A stretch of DNA of 64,000 bases from NCBI GenBank assembly GCA_947044405.1, contig CAMRHE010000205.1, positions 3,224,001 to 3,288,000 of the forward strand. The letters are read 5' to 3'. Position 1 is the first letter of the stretch; the number at the start of each line of letters is the position of its first letter. This DNA is from Leptodactylus fallax (taxonomy: Eukaryota > Chordata > Amphibia > Anura > Leptodactylidae). The position numbers and the translations under genes are program-made. This document shows, piece by piece, positions 31,630-44,064 of this stretch. Under the pieces are notes generated by a model, which did no database searches, was not told the DNA's origin, and saw nothing but the letters and a program-made list of their open reading frames with translations.

Positions 31630-32530
31630 ATAATTGCTTAAGCATGAACATTGGAAGAAATTTTAAATAAGTTAGTAGGGAATTGCCAAAAGAGTCTACC
31701 TTGTCTTTGTGGTAGGCCTCAAAATCTTTTGGCCAAAAGTTTTTAGTTATGTATGTCATATGATGTAGGACAGTAAAATGTAATTTGTGTGGGTAGATTG
31801 AGGGGCCCCACCAAATTTGTCTGTATGGGGCCCTGAAATCCCTGATGGCAGCCTTGGTCAGACTACACAGGAGTCATTTGTAGTCTGTTACCGTGGAAAC
31901 ACATAGCTGTAGGCTCGAAATATTAGGAGATATTTAATGAGGACTATTTGCAAAGCTCCTGCATTTTTTTTTTCAAGATACACTGGGATAATATAAAAAA
32001 CAGCTGGTAGAGCATGTACACATGGTCCTTTAACGCTGTAATGATGGTTTTCCAGAAATAACAAAGAATAAAAATGTTTTGCTTTGGGGAGTCACGTGTT
32101 TTCAGCTTGGGGACCTCAGGACTGACAATGGTGTTTTTACGAGGAGGTCATATATATTTTATTTTCCACAGACTTCTAAAGTATTTAACGTGCACTGGAA
32201 ACTTTCGTCCCAAAATATTAACACAGCTTTAGAACAACAGAAAATTGAGAATTACTGGCAAGCGCGCACATGTATAATCTTTATATAAGGTAAACACACT
32301 ATTAAATGTGGAGACAGATCCAAACTAAATAAAGCAGGTCCACGGCAGTGATAACAAGTGTGGACGAGGACATTTTCCAACACACCGCTTGGCGTTATAT
32401 TAAGGACACAATCACAATATACAGTAGGTTACCCTTTGGGTTATTCAGGGATTTCTAAATGTTGGGTCACATAGAGAATTTAGTTTTTCTGTCATATCAA
32501 TATGAAGGTTAAAAACAAAAGGCTAAATTG
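31630..32530. other. Intergenic, nothing recognised
   Basis: A+T-rich unique sequence with no exon-like frame or clear repeat. Confidence 0.5.
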
Positions 32531-32532
32531 AC

Positions 32533-32869
32533 TTAAAGAGGACCTTTCACGTCCTCATGCAAATGTGGTTTTACATACTGCTAGAAAGCTGACAGTACGC
32601 TGAATTCAGCGCACTGTCGGCTTTCCCGTTATGTGCCCCGGGGCTGCCCACTGTCAGAAGGGCGTTCTTGACAGTCTAGCTGGGCAGTAAGGAACGCCGC
32701 TCTGACAGTACAGGGCTATGGACGAGTACAGTCAGGGGGGGCGTTCCTCACAGCCCAGCTAGACTGTCAAGAACGCCCTTCTGACAGTGGGCAGAGATCG
32801 GTACTGAAACTAGCTTTCTAGCGGTATATAAAACCACATGTGCATGAGGATGTGAAAGGTCCTCTTTAA
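32533..32869. mobile_element. TTAA-flanked MITE (AGAGGACCTTTCA family)
   Basis: Ends AGAGGACCTTTCACGTCCTC and GGATGTGAAAGGTCCTCT between TTAA at 32533-32536 and 32866-32869. Long inner arms pair AGAAGGGCGTTCTTGACAG with CTGTCAAGAACGCCCTTCT. Confidence 0.9.
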
Positions 32870-33079
32870 GGCTAAGGCAGAAAAGCAGCTTTTTTTGTTG
32901 CAGATTTTGTTGCGGTTTTTTGAAACAAAGCCAGGAGTGGATTGAGCAAAAGGTAGAAGTATAAGAAGCTTCCTATATATTTCCCATTCCTTTTGTAGCC
33001 CTTCTTGGCTTTGGCTCAAAAAAACGCAACAAAATCTGCAACAAAAAAAGCTGTGTTTCCGCAACGTGGGGCCTCAGCC
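32870..33079. mobile_element. Harbinger-like MITE, TAA target duplication
   Basis: Ends GGCTAAGGCAG and CAACGTGGGGCCTCAGCC; TAA on both sides (32867-32869, 33080-33082). Inner arms AAAATCTGCAACAAAAAAAG / CTTTTTTTGTTGCAGATTTT are near perfect. The left TAA lies within the TTAA of the neighbouring MITE, so this one inserted into that element's edge. Confidence 0.9.
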
Positions 33080-33216
33080 TAAAGAGGTTATCCTTCCATA
33101 GTGATGATGTCTTATCGTTTGGAGACTATCTGAATGTCTCATGTCCTATATGTCTAATGTGGGCACATGGACTTACATATAGATAGTGAAGGACTGCACA
33201 GTTGCCATGTAAGGCT

Positions 33217-33710
33217 ATGTTCATGTTCATAGATTGTAAAACCTTGCGGGCAGGGCCCTCTATCCCACTGTGCCAGTTGGTCACTGTTAGGCTGTGTTCA
33301 CACAGTGTTTTTTGGCAGAGGATTTTGACGTGGAATCCGCCTGAAAAAACTCCTCACATTCATTTCAATGTGAGTCAGTAGCGTTTTCTTTTCCTCTAGC
33401 GGCTTTTTTCCGCTAGCGGAAAAAAAAAGCGACATGACCTATCTTGCCGTGGATTCTGCCCGCATTGTCCACGACTCGAGACGCACTCCTGATTAGGCCC
33501 ATTCATCTGGGCTTAATCAGGAGAGGGATGCCGCGACGGAATGCTGATGCACTGCATTGGCATCCCGTCTCGGCAGAAATTTTTCATTTTCCGCCATGTG
33601 AACACAGCCTTAGTATTATATTTGTCTTGTATATTTTGTGTACTGTATGTAAACCCTCAGATGTAAAGCACCATGGAATTAATGGTGCTATATAAATAAT
33701 AATAATGTCT
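33217..33710 (+). mobile_element. L2-type 3' tail split by a MITE
   Basis: ATAGATTGTAAAACCTTGCG and GGCAGGGCCCTC at 33229-33261 continue after 33609 as GTATTATATTTGTC and end GTAAAGCACCATGGAATTAA-TGGTGCTATATAAATAATA. It is one tail interrupted at 33290-33609. Confidence 0.8.
33290..33609. mobile_element. Harbinger-like MITE nested in the L2 tail
   Basis: Ends GGCTGTGTTCACACAG and CATGTGAACACAGCC are inverted and flanked by TTA at 33287-33289 and 33610-33612. Interior is palindromic (CTAGCGG-CTTTTTTCCGCTAG). Non-coding. Confidence 0.9.
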
Positions 33711-34876
33711 GCACAGGGTGTCTGACTGATACAGATCTGTCAGAAAACACAGGACGAAAAAAGTGCTGCAAGTCTGACTTTTTCACTTGGCAATTTACGA
33801 AAAAAACAAAAACTGATCCCATTATAGTCAATGGAGTCCCTAGGGCTCTGTTTGTGTCGTGCTATTTTTACACCAAGTTTTTCCCTTCTACAGATCCTCC
33901 AATGGACAAAGTACAAGAAGTACAAGCTTCCCAGTGCAGATGTGGATGTTCCTTGCAGTGTGTTTGCCTAGCTGTGCCCCCCCCCCCCATCAAAATCAGA
34001 TCTTCGCCTGGGGGTCAGAACTGCAGCGATCAACTGGGTGACACATTAGCTGAAATATGAATGGGGTTGGCTGTGGTTAGACAATCCCTTTAATCGCTAG
34101 GACCCCCAATGATCTCCAGAACAATAGTACCAGGACACTAGGCAAAGTAGTACAGCAGCCCCCCTTTTTTTTTATTCCTAATCCCTACCTTGGTTCAAGG
34201 GATCATTGAGGGTCTCAGCCATTAAACTGCCAAAAATATTTGCATTTTGACATAAAGACATTTTAATAATAATGAAGATCATTAATGCCAATGTTCAAAC
34301 ATTTAGACAATGGCGTAAAATAGACACGTAGTGGGAACCCTAGGTGAGACTTTATGTAATGCCACTTCTGACCACCAGGTGGCACACTCACAAAACAAAG
34401 CTAAAATTCCTGAATGACTTCATGCAACATTTGCTCTTTAAGTATAAATGATATATATGTAATAATGTGTCTCCAGGGAACACATACAGTATATAGCTGC
34501 ATAATGTAATCCATATGTTTTCTGTTTGTTATGGAAACCGTGTATTTCATGTAACTATGTACTGAGAACGCAATCTGTTCTAGAAGATCAATATGGTTTA
34601 TCGTACATATGCAGAGATAGAACTGTAACTATAGCTTCACTTGTTGTTAGCATATATGGAGTTAACTAGAAGAAATGGCTGTGACTCCATGATTTACTTA
34701 TGTATAAATTACCATCATGTTCCCTAAGTTACTAACTTGGGGCCTACTGGGATTTGTAGTTCTATAATTGGTGGAACACTCCAAAAAGACAAATGTATTA
34801 GGCTCTGTTCACATTAAAGGATACTTGCCAACTTTTAAGAAGGGACATCAGGCAGATTCAAAGTAGTCTAAGGTTA

Positions 34877-35032
34877 GGTTCACACTTGCGCCCGGATTCT
34901 GTTCGGGGATTCCGTCCCCCACTCTGCAAGCAGGACTTTTCTCTCCGCGTTTTTCGGGCGGAAACCCAGCAGACCCCATTATAGTCTATGGGGTCCGCAG
35001 GTAACCGCTTTTTAATGTGTGAACAGGTGTGA
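34877..35032. mobile_element. MITE, GGTTCACAC family
   Basis: TTAGGTTCACACTTGCGC to GGTGTGAACCTAG, with CAAGCAGGACTTTTCTCTC, CCCCATTATAGTCTATGGGG and GGTAACCGCTTTTTAA. It is closest in sequence to the fragment at 56557-56612. Confidence 0.8.
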
Positions 35033-35284
35033 ACCTAGAGTAAGTTATGTAAAGCTGAGTGCTGTGTGTTCCCTGCACAACACCTCTGGACATAGGCCGC
35101 ACCCATTTATACAGGACATGTCCCCAGTCCATAGGTCACCAGTCTTGTCCCTCTTAACTACCTCATTTCCCTAGACAATCATTTCACCAATAATAAATGT
35201 GTCAAACTTTATTTAGCCATTTATGACATGTTATTTGGGCATCAATAGGCATTAACAGTAATAGGTAGGCAGTATATAGCAATA

Positions 35285-36410
35285 TTTGATCACTAATGAA
35301 AGTATTATGTGGATTGCTGCAGCAGTATGGGAGTATTATTTAGGCATTGTATGGCTGTATTGTTTAGGCACTGTATGGAAATATTATCTAAGTACTGTAC
35401 GGCTGTATTGTATAGGCACTATATGGAAGTATTATCTAGGTACTGTATGCCCATATTTTTTGGGCACTGTGTGGGAGTATTGCTTTGTGATTTATATGTT
35501 TAGCACTGTATTATCTAGGCACAATATGGATTTATATTTTGGGCACTGTAAGGGAGTGCTTTTTTAAGCATTGTATGGGATTATTATTTAGGAATGACTT
35601 AGGTATATTGTTTGGGTACTATATGGGAGTATTAATTAGGAATTATATGGTTATATTGTTTGGGCACTGTATGGAAGCACTATCTGGGAATTATATGGCT
35701 ATATTGTTTGGGCTCTGTATGAGAGTATTGTCTAGGTACAGTCTGGTTTCTTTGTATGGCCACTGTATGGGATTATTATTTAGGCACTGTATGACTGTAT
35801 GTTTGGGAAGTGTATGAGAGTATTATTTAGGCACTGTATTGTTTGAGAAGTGTATGGGAGTATTATCTAGGCACAGTATGGGATTATTAATTATATGGTT
35901 GTATTGTTTGGGCACTGTATGGGAGTATGAAAGGGAGCTTATTATTAGGAGTAGTTATCTGGAGTGGAAAGCAAAGCCCTGGCAGGAGAAGAAATGCCCC
36001 TGATTTTCCCTCCCTGACTCCCTTTAATTAGGCATTGTATGGCTGTATTGTTTGGGCACTGTATGGGGCTATTATCTAAGCACTGTATGGGATTATTATT
36101 TATGAATTATATGGTTGTATTGTTTCAGCACTGTATGGGGTTATTATCTAAGCACCGTATTGGATTATTATTTATGAATTATATGGTTGTATTGTTTCAG
36201 CACTGTATGGGGCTATTATCTAAGCACCGTACGGGATTATTATTTATGAATTATATGGCTGTATTGTTTGAGCACTGTATGCGGTTATTATCTAAGCACC
36301 GTATGGGATTATTATTTATGAATTATATGGTTGCATTGTTTGAGATTTTTATAGGTGAATTGATTAGACATTGTATGGCTATATTGTTTGGGCACTGTCT
36401 GAGGGCTGAG
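35285..36410. repeat. 24-bp minisatellite, over 40 units
   Basis: The unit is GGCACTGTATGGGAGTATTA plus TTTA, with two main subtypes (…GGCTGTATTGTTTG and …GGGATTATTATTTA) often alternating to give a 48-bp higher order. Because 24 is a multiple of three, all frames repeat, giving a 172-codon open frame (36039-36557) of no biological meaning. A short unrelated insert lies at about 35935-36027. Confidence 0.9.
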
Positions 36411-36429
36411 TGCACTGGGGCGACTCATA

Positions 36430-38960
36430 ACCCATCAACTTTGAGCTTCATTTATCTGATTGTAAACAGTCTCCACTCAGCATTAATGGTGGTGCTAAAA
36501 TTTGAGATTTTTACATTTAACTCTTTGACTTTATCACTCCCAATTTTTCTGAACTGATTGCTCACAAATCATCCTTTATGGGTGGGCCCTTATGGATGGT
36601 CCTTTAAAATCAACTCCTGTGGTTGGCCCTAGCAACCTCAATCCAACACTGTGCCTATGTTAGTAAATACTTGTATTCCCTAGGAATACTTTCTTCTCTT
36701 AAAACAGTGCATTGTGCTGTTCCTCTGTAATTCCTCCTAGACAATTGGGTATTGGCAGATGGGGGGTGCGTTCCTACTCTCTTACAGTCAAATCAATGAA
36801 GCCAGTGTCAGACTGTATGTCAACTCATAAATATACAGGTGGAATAACAGAGGAACAGCACAACGCAGATTTATGACAGAAATGTCAAAGAAAAAGGAAC
36901 CAAGACGTTTGCCAAAGAGACATTCTTCCTTCTGGATTCTGTTACTGAGGAAACAGACCCGTGTGAATGAGCCCCTATGTGTTCTACTGTGTCAAGATAT
37001 TTCTGGCAAAAATTCAAGGAAGATGAAAAATGATGCTCGGCAGCAGTATATCTCAAGTTTTCCTAAATTCAGAAGAGTGCGTGACTTCAGGGTATCTCTG
37101 TATACAATAGCACTTTGAAGTCTGTCTCCCACACACCAGTGAGGTATGACATCTGCTTACTCTTATCAGTTCCCTCTTATGGACCAGAGGGTGGATATAA
37201 ATAACTTCTTTCCACACAAACCTCTCCATGGCTCTAATATTCCAATGTCCTTGGAAATTCAGGACTGTGGTGAGCACACAGAAAGTTAGATTTTGATAGT
37301 ATCATATTCTGAAGGGATAAAGCCCAGTAATCCAGAGTAAATGTGCGCTTATGCATAATCTATCCTGATCTAGGGTTACAGTCTATGTTATAGCTCAGAG
37401 CTGCATTCTGCTGGTTGTTATTAGCAACAGACAACAAGCTTGTTGGCACACACGCCCCTAACATTACTTAGCTGAGTTCCTATGTGAGGGAGTTAGGCCT
37501 TATTCACATGTCAGTGTTTTGGTCAGTGATTGTGAGCCATAGCCAGAAGTGTTGACTACACAGAGGTAAATAATAATATATAATGTATAATAATGGTATA
37601 TTTACATCTGTTTTGTGTGTTTAACCCACTCCTGGTTTTGGAGCAGATGCAAATCATTGACCAAACCACTGACGTGTGAATAAGGACTTAAAGGGGTTTT
37701 CTGGGCAAAAAATATTGATGATCGATTCTAAGGATAGGTAATCAATATCAGATTAGTTGAGGTTCACCACCTGACATCCCAACCGATCAGCTGTTCTCAG
37801 AGAATAGAGCAGAAAGCAGACAGCTCTGTTCTCTGTATACTGGTAAGACCAGGTTACTGCAGATAAGCACAGATTTATTTTAATAGGACCTAAACCGCAG
37901 TGACTCTATTTCGCCACTACACAAACAATAGCGCTGTCTGCATCCGGTTCCATTCTCTGTATATCAGCTGCTAAGACTAGCTAATTGATGGGGGTGACTG
38001 GTGATGGACTCCCATAGATCTGATATTAGTGACCTGTGTTTAGGAGAGGTCATCAATATTTTTAGCCCAGAAAAGCTGGCCATACATATTACATTAATGT
38101 CAGAGGAACTTTCCTTTTGTGGTGGGGAATGTACAGGGGTCTCCTGAATTATACTATCCCAGAATCTCATAAACAGACATGTTCTAGTATATTCTTCCTA
38201 AAAGGGGCATGGTTTATGCAAACTACATCAAAAAGTGGACTTTTCTTCCTTGATGGAATGCAGGACTTAAATACCTTGATTTTGCCAAGTCAAATGATGG
38301 TAATTATGGTAGTAGCCGAAAACTTCCTCTAAATAATTGTTAAAACGGGTCGTTCACATAGTGAAAAAACACATATGGTATATACAGATGCAACATGTTA
38401 AATGTGTTGGACCCCCACGGATGTTCAATTGACATCACATCTCTTCGTTCCTCATTCCTCCTATTCAGCCCAACATGCTCCTACAGATGACATCTGAACA
38501 TAATGTGCATGTGCAATGTCCTTGATGAGGGACAGTATACTGTGTGCGGAGACACTAAGAAGCATAAGCTTGACCCCCTTGGCTTGGGGCACCAGAACGC
38601 CAAATCTGTCCCAAGGTATATACAGCAGTAAAGACTGAGCACCCTCTCCACAGTATGCATGGGACACTTTTTTGGCCTCTGTCAGTATAATGGGAACCTA
38701 TGGGTATGTATATACTGTACATATGCAGCGAGAGGTTTCCAGGTGCATTTGCAGACACAATGTAAAAAGACTTATGCTGTGCTTATACGTTTTACTGCAA
38801 ATTGCCATACGGTTATTGGTTAAAAGATATTCAACTATAAAAAAAATTTCTAGCTGCATCAGAATTTGTAGTAACCCTCGTACGTTACTCCAACTTGTAA
38901 ACAGCCTCAGGTTTATTCGCATGCCATGGTCATATTGCTGTATTTCTCACATCTTTACAG
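36430..38960. other. Intergenic, mostly unique
   Basis: No gene seen. 37690-38070 is a palindromic repeat (AAAGGGGTTTTCTGGGC, CTAAGGATAGG). The remainder shows no domain-like frame. Confidence 0.5.
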
Positions 38961-38970
38961 TGCAGATTTA

Positions 38971-39306
38971 GGCTAAGGCCCCATGTGGCGTCCTGCAGCA
39001 AAAAAAGCGCTGCAGGAGAAACCGAGGCAGGATCGCATCGCAGTTCTTCCTGCAACGCTTCAGACAGAAAGTTTGCAGAGTTTTCCTCTGCAGACTTTCT
39101 ATTTCAATTATATGCCGGCGTTTCCGTAGGTATAATTGACATGCTGCGATTTCTAAAACTGTGACGGTTTTGGAAATCGCCGCGTGTCTGCAGCGTGGTT
39201 TTTTCCACAAAGTGGGCATGGGATTCACTAGAATCCCATCCACTTTGCCCTGACTGTAAAACGCCGCAGGCGAATCTCGGCGTTTACGCCACGTGGGGCT
39301 TTAGCC
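38971..39306. mobile_element. Harbinger-like MITE, TTA target duplication
   Basis: Ends GGCTAAGGCCCCATGTGGCG and CGCCACGTGGGGCTTTAGCC with TTA at 38968-38970 and 39307-39309. Interior arms around GCGATTT / AAATCGC. Confidence 0.9.
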
Positions 39307-39309
39307 TTA

Positions 39310-39953
39310 AATAGAAAAGGCAGAGTTTTACAGTTCCAGCAAAGTGAATGAGATTTCATTTAATCTCATCCACACAATGTGGAAAAAAAAACAGCGGAAA
39401 GTGTAGCATTTTCAAAAATACATGTTTCACATGGGTTTTTTTTTTAAAAAAAAGGTTATGTTTACCTGCAAAAATGCAGCATTTTCCCCATGAGGAAAAT
39501 ATATGTGGACAAATACAGCAGAAAAGCAGCTAAAACCCCATGTTGTGAAAACGCAGTGGAAAAAAAAAGCTGCTCTGTACAGTACTTGAAAAGTGAATGA
39601 GATTCTGGCTAATTCCATCCATACATTGCAAAAAAAATCCACTGCGGAAAAGCTGGCATTTTACCTATGGGTTTAATAAGGGAAGAAAATTCGGAGTGAA
39701 AAACTCAAAGTGTTTTTTTTTTCTAGCGAATCCCATCCCCACTTTGCGGTAAAATATGAGCAGCAGAGATGCTGCGATTTCCCAAACTGTCGTGGTTTTG
39801 GAAATCACAGCATGTCAATTATACCTACAGAAACAATGGCAGTTTCCCTATAGGTATAGGACTTTCTATGAAAAGCGCTGCGGGAAACAACGCAATGCCG
39901 CCACGGTTTTCCCTGCATTTTTTTGCTGCGGGACGCTACATGGGGCCTCAGCC
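39310..39953. mobile_element. Degenerate MITE cluster, GGCCCCACG family
   Basis: Several overlapping partial copies: GCAGAGTTTTACAG, CCCATGTTGTGAAAACGC, TGGGGCCTCAGCC at 39941-39953 followed by TAA. Inner arms AATCACAGCATGTCAATTAT and related are shared with 38971-39306 in inverted order. Confidence 0.6.
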
Positions 39954-39959
39954 TAAAGT

Positions 39960-41215
39960 ATTTTTTTCTGCCGCAATTTTTACCTGCATTTCACTACATA
40001 TGGCCTTAGACGAGGGGTATATCTACAATGCAGTGGGCCTTATAGTCGTGAGGGCCCCCTTAGCCAACCTGGATCAAGTGGGACAGATAGCGATTTCAGC
40101 TCTATCTAGAACACAGATAAAGCTGTATACAGTGGTGGCGCACAGAGCAATCATTTCGGATGGACGGAATTTGGGTAAATGCAATGAAAAATCAGCAGCG
40201 GTCCGATCCCCTGTGGATGTAACCTAAAAGAATTGTAATAAGAGACAAACTAAATAAAAATGGCGCCCCCATTCTTTTACTTTGACACTATTCGTAGTAG
40301 TGATGCAATAAAATGTGCAGCAGAATAAGTGTATTTACAAGCTCTCTATGTAAAGTATTATTTCTCTCTAAAACATTACGACATAACCATTCGGACTTTG
40401 AGATGGATAAACCAATCACGATTTATTATCTATGCTGGTTCTGGGTCTACAGCCAAACCAAAAAAAAAAAAAAAAGTGTAACCTTTGGCACAGCGGACGG
40501 ACTCTGTGCAGAGATGTTAGTGAGTGTTATAACAGATACAGTTGTGATAGAAATCAGTAACCACAACAGTCAGTCCTGCCCCATTTACTCACATGGGAGG
40601 AAGCCTGTCCCAGCTACACACAAATACCGTAATCATCCTAATAGAAGAGATGACTGCCTTCAAAGCCAGCACTAACTACATAAATCACTGACTCTCAGAG
40701 TGTATAGTGGTGCCTGACCACCAAACAAAGATCCTAGAAACCTAGTATTCATGGAAATAAAACAGATCAAAAATGTAATTTTATTAGATATAATAAAAGC
40801 AATATGAAAATGTGGAAAATAAACACCTACAGCTACTGTGGGTCCTGATGCCAGTTTGTGGGTGAAATAGCAGATTATTCTTCCATATATTTTCCTGATG
40901 ATGTAGTATACACCAATGGAAAAGTGTAGGGATGATGGACTAGGGACAGGTAGTAAAAAAATGTCCATGTTTCACAGCCGTCTTGCACCAAAGTGGCACC
41001 CCATATCACGGATCCCCCATATATGTGAGCGTATGGAGGGATCCATCAAAATAGCCAAAAATAGGACATGACCTATATTGTGACAGTCGGTGAATAGCCC
41101 CCCCCCCATTCACTGACATTGACTGCCGTTTTTAACTAGTGATATCTCAGGTTAGTCTACAGCTAGTACTGCAGTCTTGGCAGCATAGTGCTATAAAAGC
41201 TGTGTGTGCGAATCC
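39960..41215. other. Intergenic, nothing recognised
   Basis: Unique sequence with an A-run at 40459-40474. Short frames on both strands show no known motif. Confidence 0.5.
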
Positions 41216-41218
41216 AGC

Positions 41219-41433
41219 CTGAGGCCCCACGTTGCGGAAAAGCAACCTTTTTGTTGCAGATTTTATTGTGATTTTTTGAGCCAAAGCCAGGAGTGGATTA
41301 AGCAGAAGGTAGAAGTATAAGAACTTCCTTAATATTTCCCATTCCTTTTGTAGCCATTGTTGGCTTTGGCTCAAAAAACCGCAACAAAATCTGCAACAAA
41401 AAAGTAGCGTTTCCGCAACTTGAGGCCATAGCC
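41219..41433. mobile_element. MITE, GGCCCCACG family
   Basis: GCCTGAGGCCCCACGTTGCGG at left; GCAACTTGAGGCCATAGCC at right. Arms GTTGCAGATTTT / AAAATCTGCAAC and AGCCAAAGCCAG / TTGGCTTTGGCT. Very close to the copy at 32870-33079. Confidence 0.85.
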
Positions 41434-42059
41434 TGAAGCTAGTTCTTATGATACTGACAAATGTGATATGGACAGTGTGCATGCCCGCAGGCTGTAGAAA
41501 TCTAAGTCTCAAGATGATTTTCAGTAGCAGAAATTCATGTTATAAATTTGCCTTGTGTAAACACATCCTATAGCCTCATTCACACTTCAGTTTTAGGGTT
41601 TTAATCCATTTAGTCAAAACCAGAAATTGATCTTAAATACAGAAAAATTTTAAGGAAAATATTTGTACTTCTAATTTTTATCCACCTGGCTAAGGCTAGG
41701 TTCACATCTGTGTTGGAGTCTCCTTAGGAGACTGCGCTGACATATTTCTTTCAGTAGTAGTTTTCTGCTTATTCCTTGCTTATGAGTGTTTCTGTCCTGA
41801 GAGCCCTGTTAGTAGCCCATTGACTAGCCCTTGCCTTGAACTAGGGCCCTCTTAACTCTGTGAGCCAGGGATATTTTCTCACACAGCAGTAGGCCTCGGG
41901 AAGCAGCTAGTATAGGGGGACTGGGGCGTACTTTGACTCTGGAGCCCACTGATGATGAAATGTCACCTCAGAGGAAAGCCACAAGAGATTTGTCCAGGCT
42001 GGGTTTTCAGATATAAGGAAATAGGTCATAGGAATTTGAGGTTGATGGCTTTATTAAAA

Positions 42060-42565
42060 AGGTTACATATTCATGATGTATCCCTAGGATAGGTCATCGG
42101 TATGTGATTGACATCCAGGACCCCTGCTGATCACCTGTGAGACGTCACATTCATCAGTCACATGGTACAGCAGCAGCTGATCTGCAATACTAAGCACAGC
42201 CGCTACGATGAGGGTCACAGCTTCTGGGCCCCAGTGAAAAATTTGTAATGGGGCCCCATTTTCCATGTACCATTGATAATACTGGTGTCTTCTTATGTTG
42301 TTTTGAGACCTTTGGGTCCTCTCAGGTTCTGCGGCCTGGTAGTGATTGCTTTATCTGCACCCCCTATAGCTTTTCCCCTGCCTACGATATATACAGCACT
42401 GTGCTTTGTTATTCAGTGAAGAAGCTGCAGCACACCTACAAATCCCATGGCCTCTTCAACAATCTCATCAGTGGGTGTCCCATATGTAGGACTCCCACCG
42501 ATCAGATATTGATGACCTATCCTAAGGATAGGCCATCAACATGTAACTGCTGAAAAAACCTATTT
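42060..42565. repeat. Palindromic interspersed repeat
   Basis: CCTAGGATAGGTCATCGG near the left and CCTATCCTAAGGATAGGCC near the right, with CTGATCACCTG / ACCGATCAG inner segments. Similar to 16515-16870. Confidence 0.6.
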
Positions 42566-42758
42566 AAGGCCGGGGCCCCACGTGGGGTAAAAGCTGCGGT
42601 TTGCTCGTGGAAAAAAAACCTGGCATTTTGCAGTCATAGCAAAGTGGATGGGATGCTGCAAATTTTTTTGTGCTATAGGTTTCATGGGCGGTTTCCTGGG
42701 TGGCTAGCCTGGGTTTGAACGTTGCATCGGAAAGTTGTGCTGTCATCCTTGTGCTGTC

Positions 42759-42782
42759 TCTTTTTTTTTTTTTTTTTTTTTT
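42759..42782. repeat. Poly(T) run
   Basis: A run of about 24 T, possibly the poly(A) tail of a minus-strand retroelement fragment; no body identified. Confidence 0.85.
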
Positions 42783-42989
42783 ACAGATAAACTACTAGGT
42801 GATGCTGAAAAATAAAGATGGCATCTGTTTGTTTTTTTTTTGTTTTTTTGTGGATGCAAAAAAACCCCCCGAAAACGGATGATAAATGGATAGCACATGG
42901 ATTGGACACGCATGACACACGGAAAAGCACTAGGATGTGCAACTTCTATCGTTTTCTTGTTTGCAAAACAGATAGTGTGAAAGTAGCCA

Positions 42990-43292
42990 AACCCCGCATT
43001 CACACGACTGAGTTTCAGCCATGGAACCGTGTGTTGGCCGGATTTACCGACATGAACAATATGCTGGGAGCGGGACTCCTAGCAGTATAGTTATGTATGA
43101 TACTAGGAGTCCCAGCGACATACTGTGCCATACTATAATGAGTACAGGACAGTATGTCACTGGGAGACAGGGACTCCTAGCATCATTGATAATATATACT
43201 GCTCGGAGTCCCTCTCCCAGTATATTGTTTAGGCTGGTAAATCCGGCCAATACACAGACCGAGTTTCACGACTGAAACTCAGTTGTGTAAAT
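42990..43292. mobile_element. Long palindromic MITE (CACACGACTGAGTTTCAG)
   Basis: CATTCACACGACTGAGTTTC at left and GAAACTCAGTTGTGTAAATG at right are inverted, and GGCCGGATTTACC / GGTAAATCCGGCC pair inside. GGGACTCCTAGCA and its inverse recur in the centre. Confidence 0.8.
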
Positions 43293-43301
43293 GTGGCATT
43301 A

Positions 43302-43479
43302 GGCTAAGGACCCACGTAGCAGAAAAGCTACATTTTTTTTGCAAATTTTGCTGCGCTTTTTGGCTGCAAAGGGTAAGGGAACTACCTTCTGCTCAATCCA
43401 GTCCTGGCTTTGGCGCAAAAAAGCTTCAGCAAAATCTGCTACAAAAAAGCAGGTTTTCTGCAACGTGGGGCCTTAGCCC
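43302..43479. mobile_element. MITE, GGCCCCACG family
   Basis: TTAGGCTAAGGACCCACGTA at left and AACGTGGGGCCTTAGCC at right. Shorter than its relatives, with a deleted centre. Confidence 0.8.
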
Positions 43480-43497
43480 AAGGCACTCTGCGGTTCT

Positions 43498-43590
43498 ATG
43501 GTAATGTTGTAGATAGTGAGCCCTATATGGGACAGTGACTGATAATATCTGTAAGGCGCTGCACAATATGTTGGCGCTATATAAGTAAGC
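43498..43590 (+). mobile_element. SINE/L2-type 3' tail fragment
   Basis: GATAGTGAGCCCTATATGGG then GGCGCTGCACAATATGTTGG-CGCTATATAAGTAAGC, the common tail of the SINE and LINE copies in this window. The 5' part is missing. Confidence 0.75.
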
Positions 43591-44064
43591 AAAGTAAGTG
43601 AGTTTGTAAAAAAAAATGGTGGTTTCTGGTAGACATTAGGGTCCATAAAATAAAACTAAGTGTGCGTGCAAGAAAAGTCTGCTGTGTGAATGTGCTCCTA
43701 GTCTGAAACATCTGTGCACCAAAAGTAAATGATTTAAGAGGTTGGAGATTATAACTTTATCTAATGGTTTCTAAATCATTTGGGATAAATAGACAACACC
43801 CTGTACTGGGGATATTTTGACTAGCATGAAGTCTCCATACTGGAATATATATATATACAAGCTGCAGCTGTCACCTGGGGCCCTCCCTTGCAGTCTCTGG
43901 TGCGCAGCTATTCTGGTAATTACGGCTGCAATAGTTTTGCATTGCCTAAAGTTTGTGAGGAGGCTGCAGCAGGTTTAGTGAGACTGGAGGAGACTGAACA
44001 AACACAGGGCAAGCAACGGGGCAAGATGTGACCCACACACTGGCTGCCAAACCTGGGTGCAGTC

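Noticed and set aside
36039..36557. 172-codon hydrophobic frame
   Set aside because: Product of the 24-bp repeat; the same motif recurs every eight codons.
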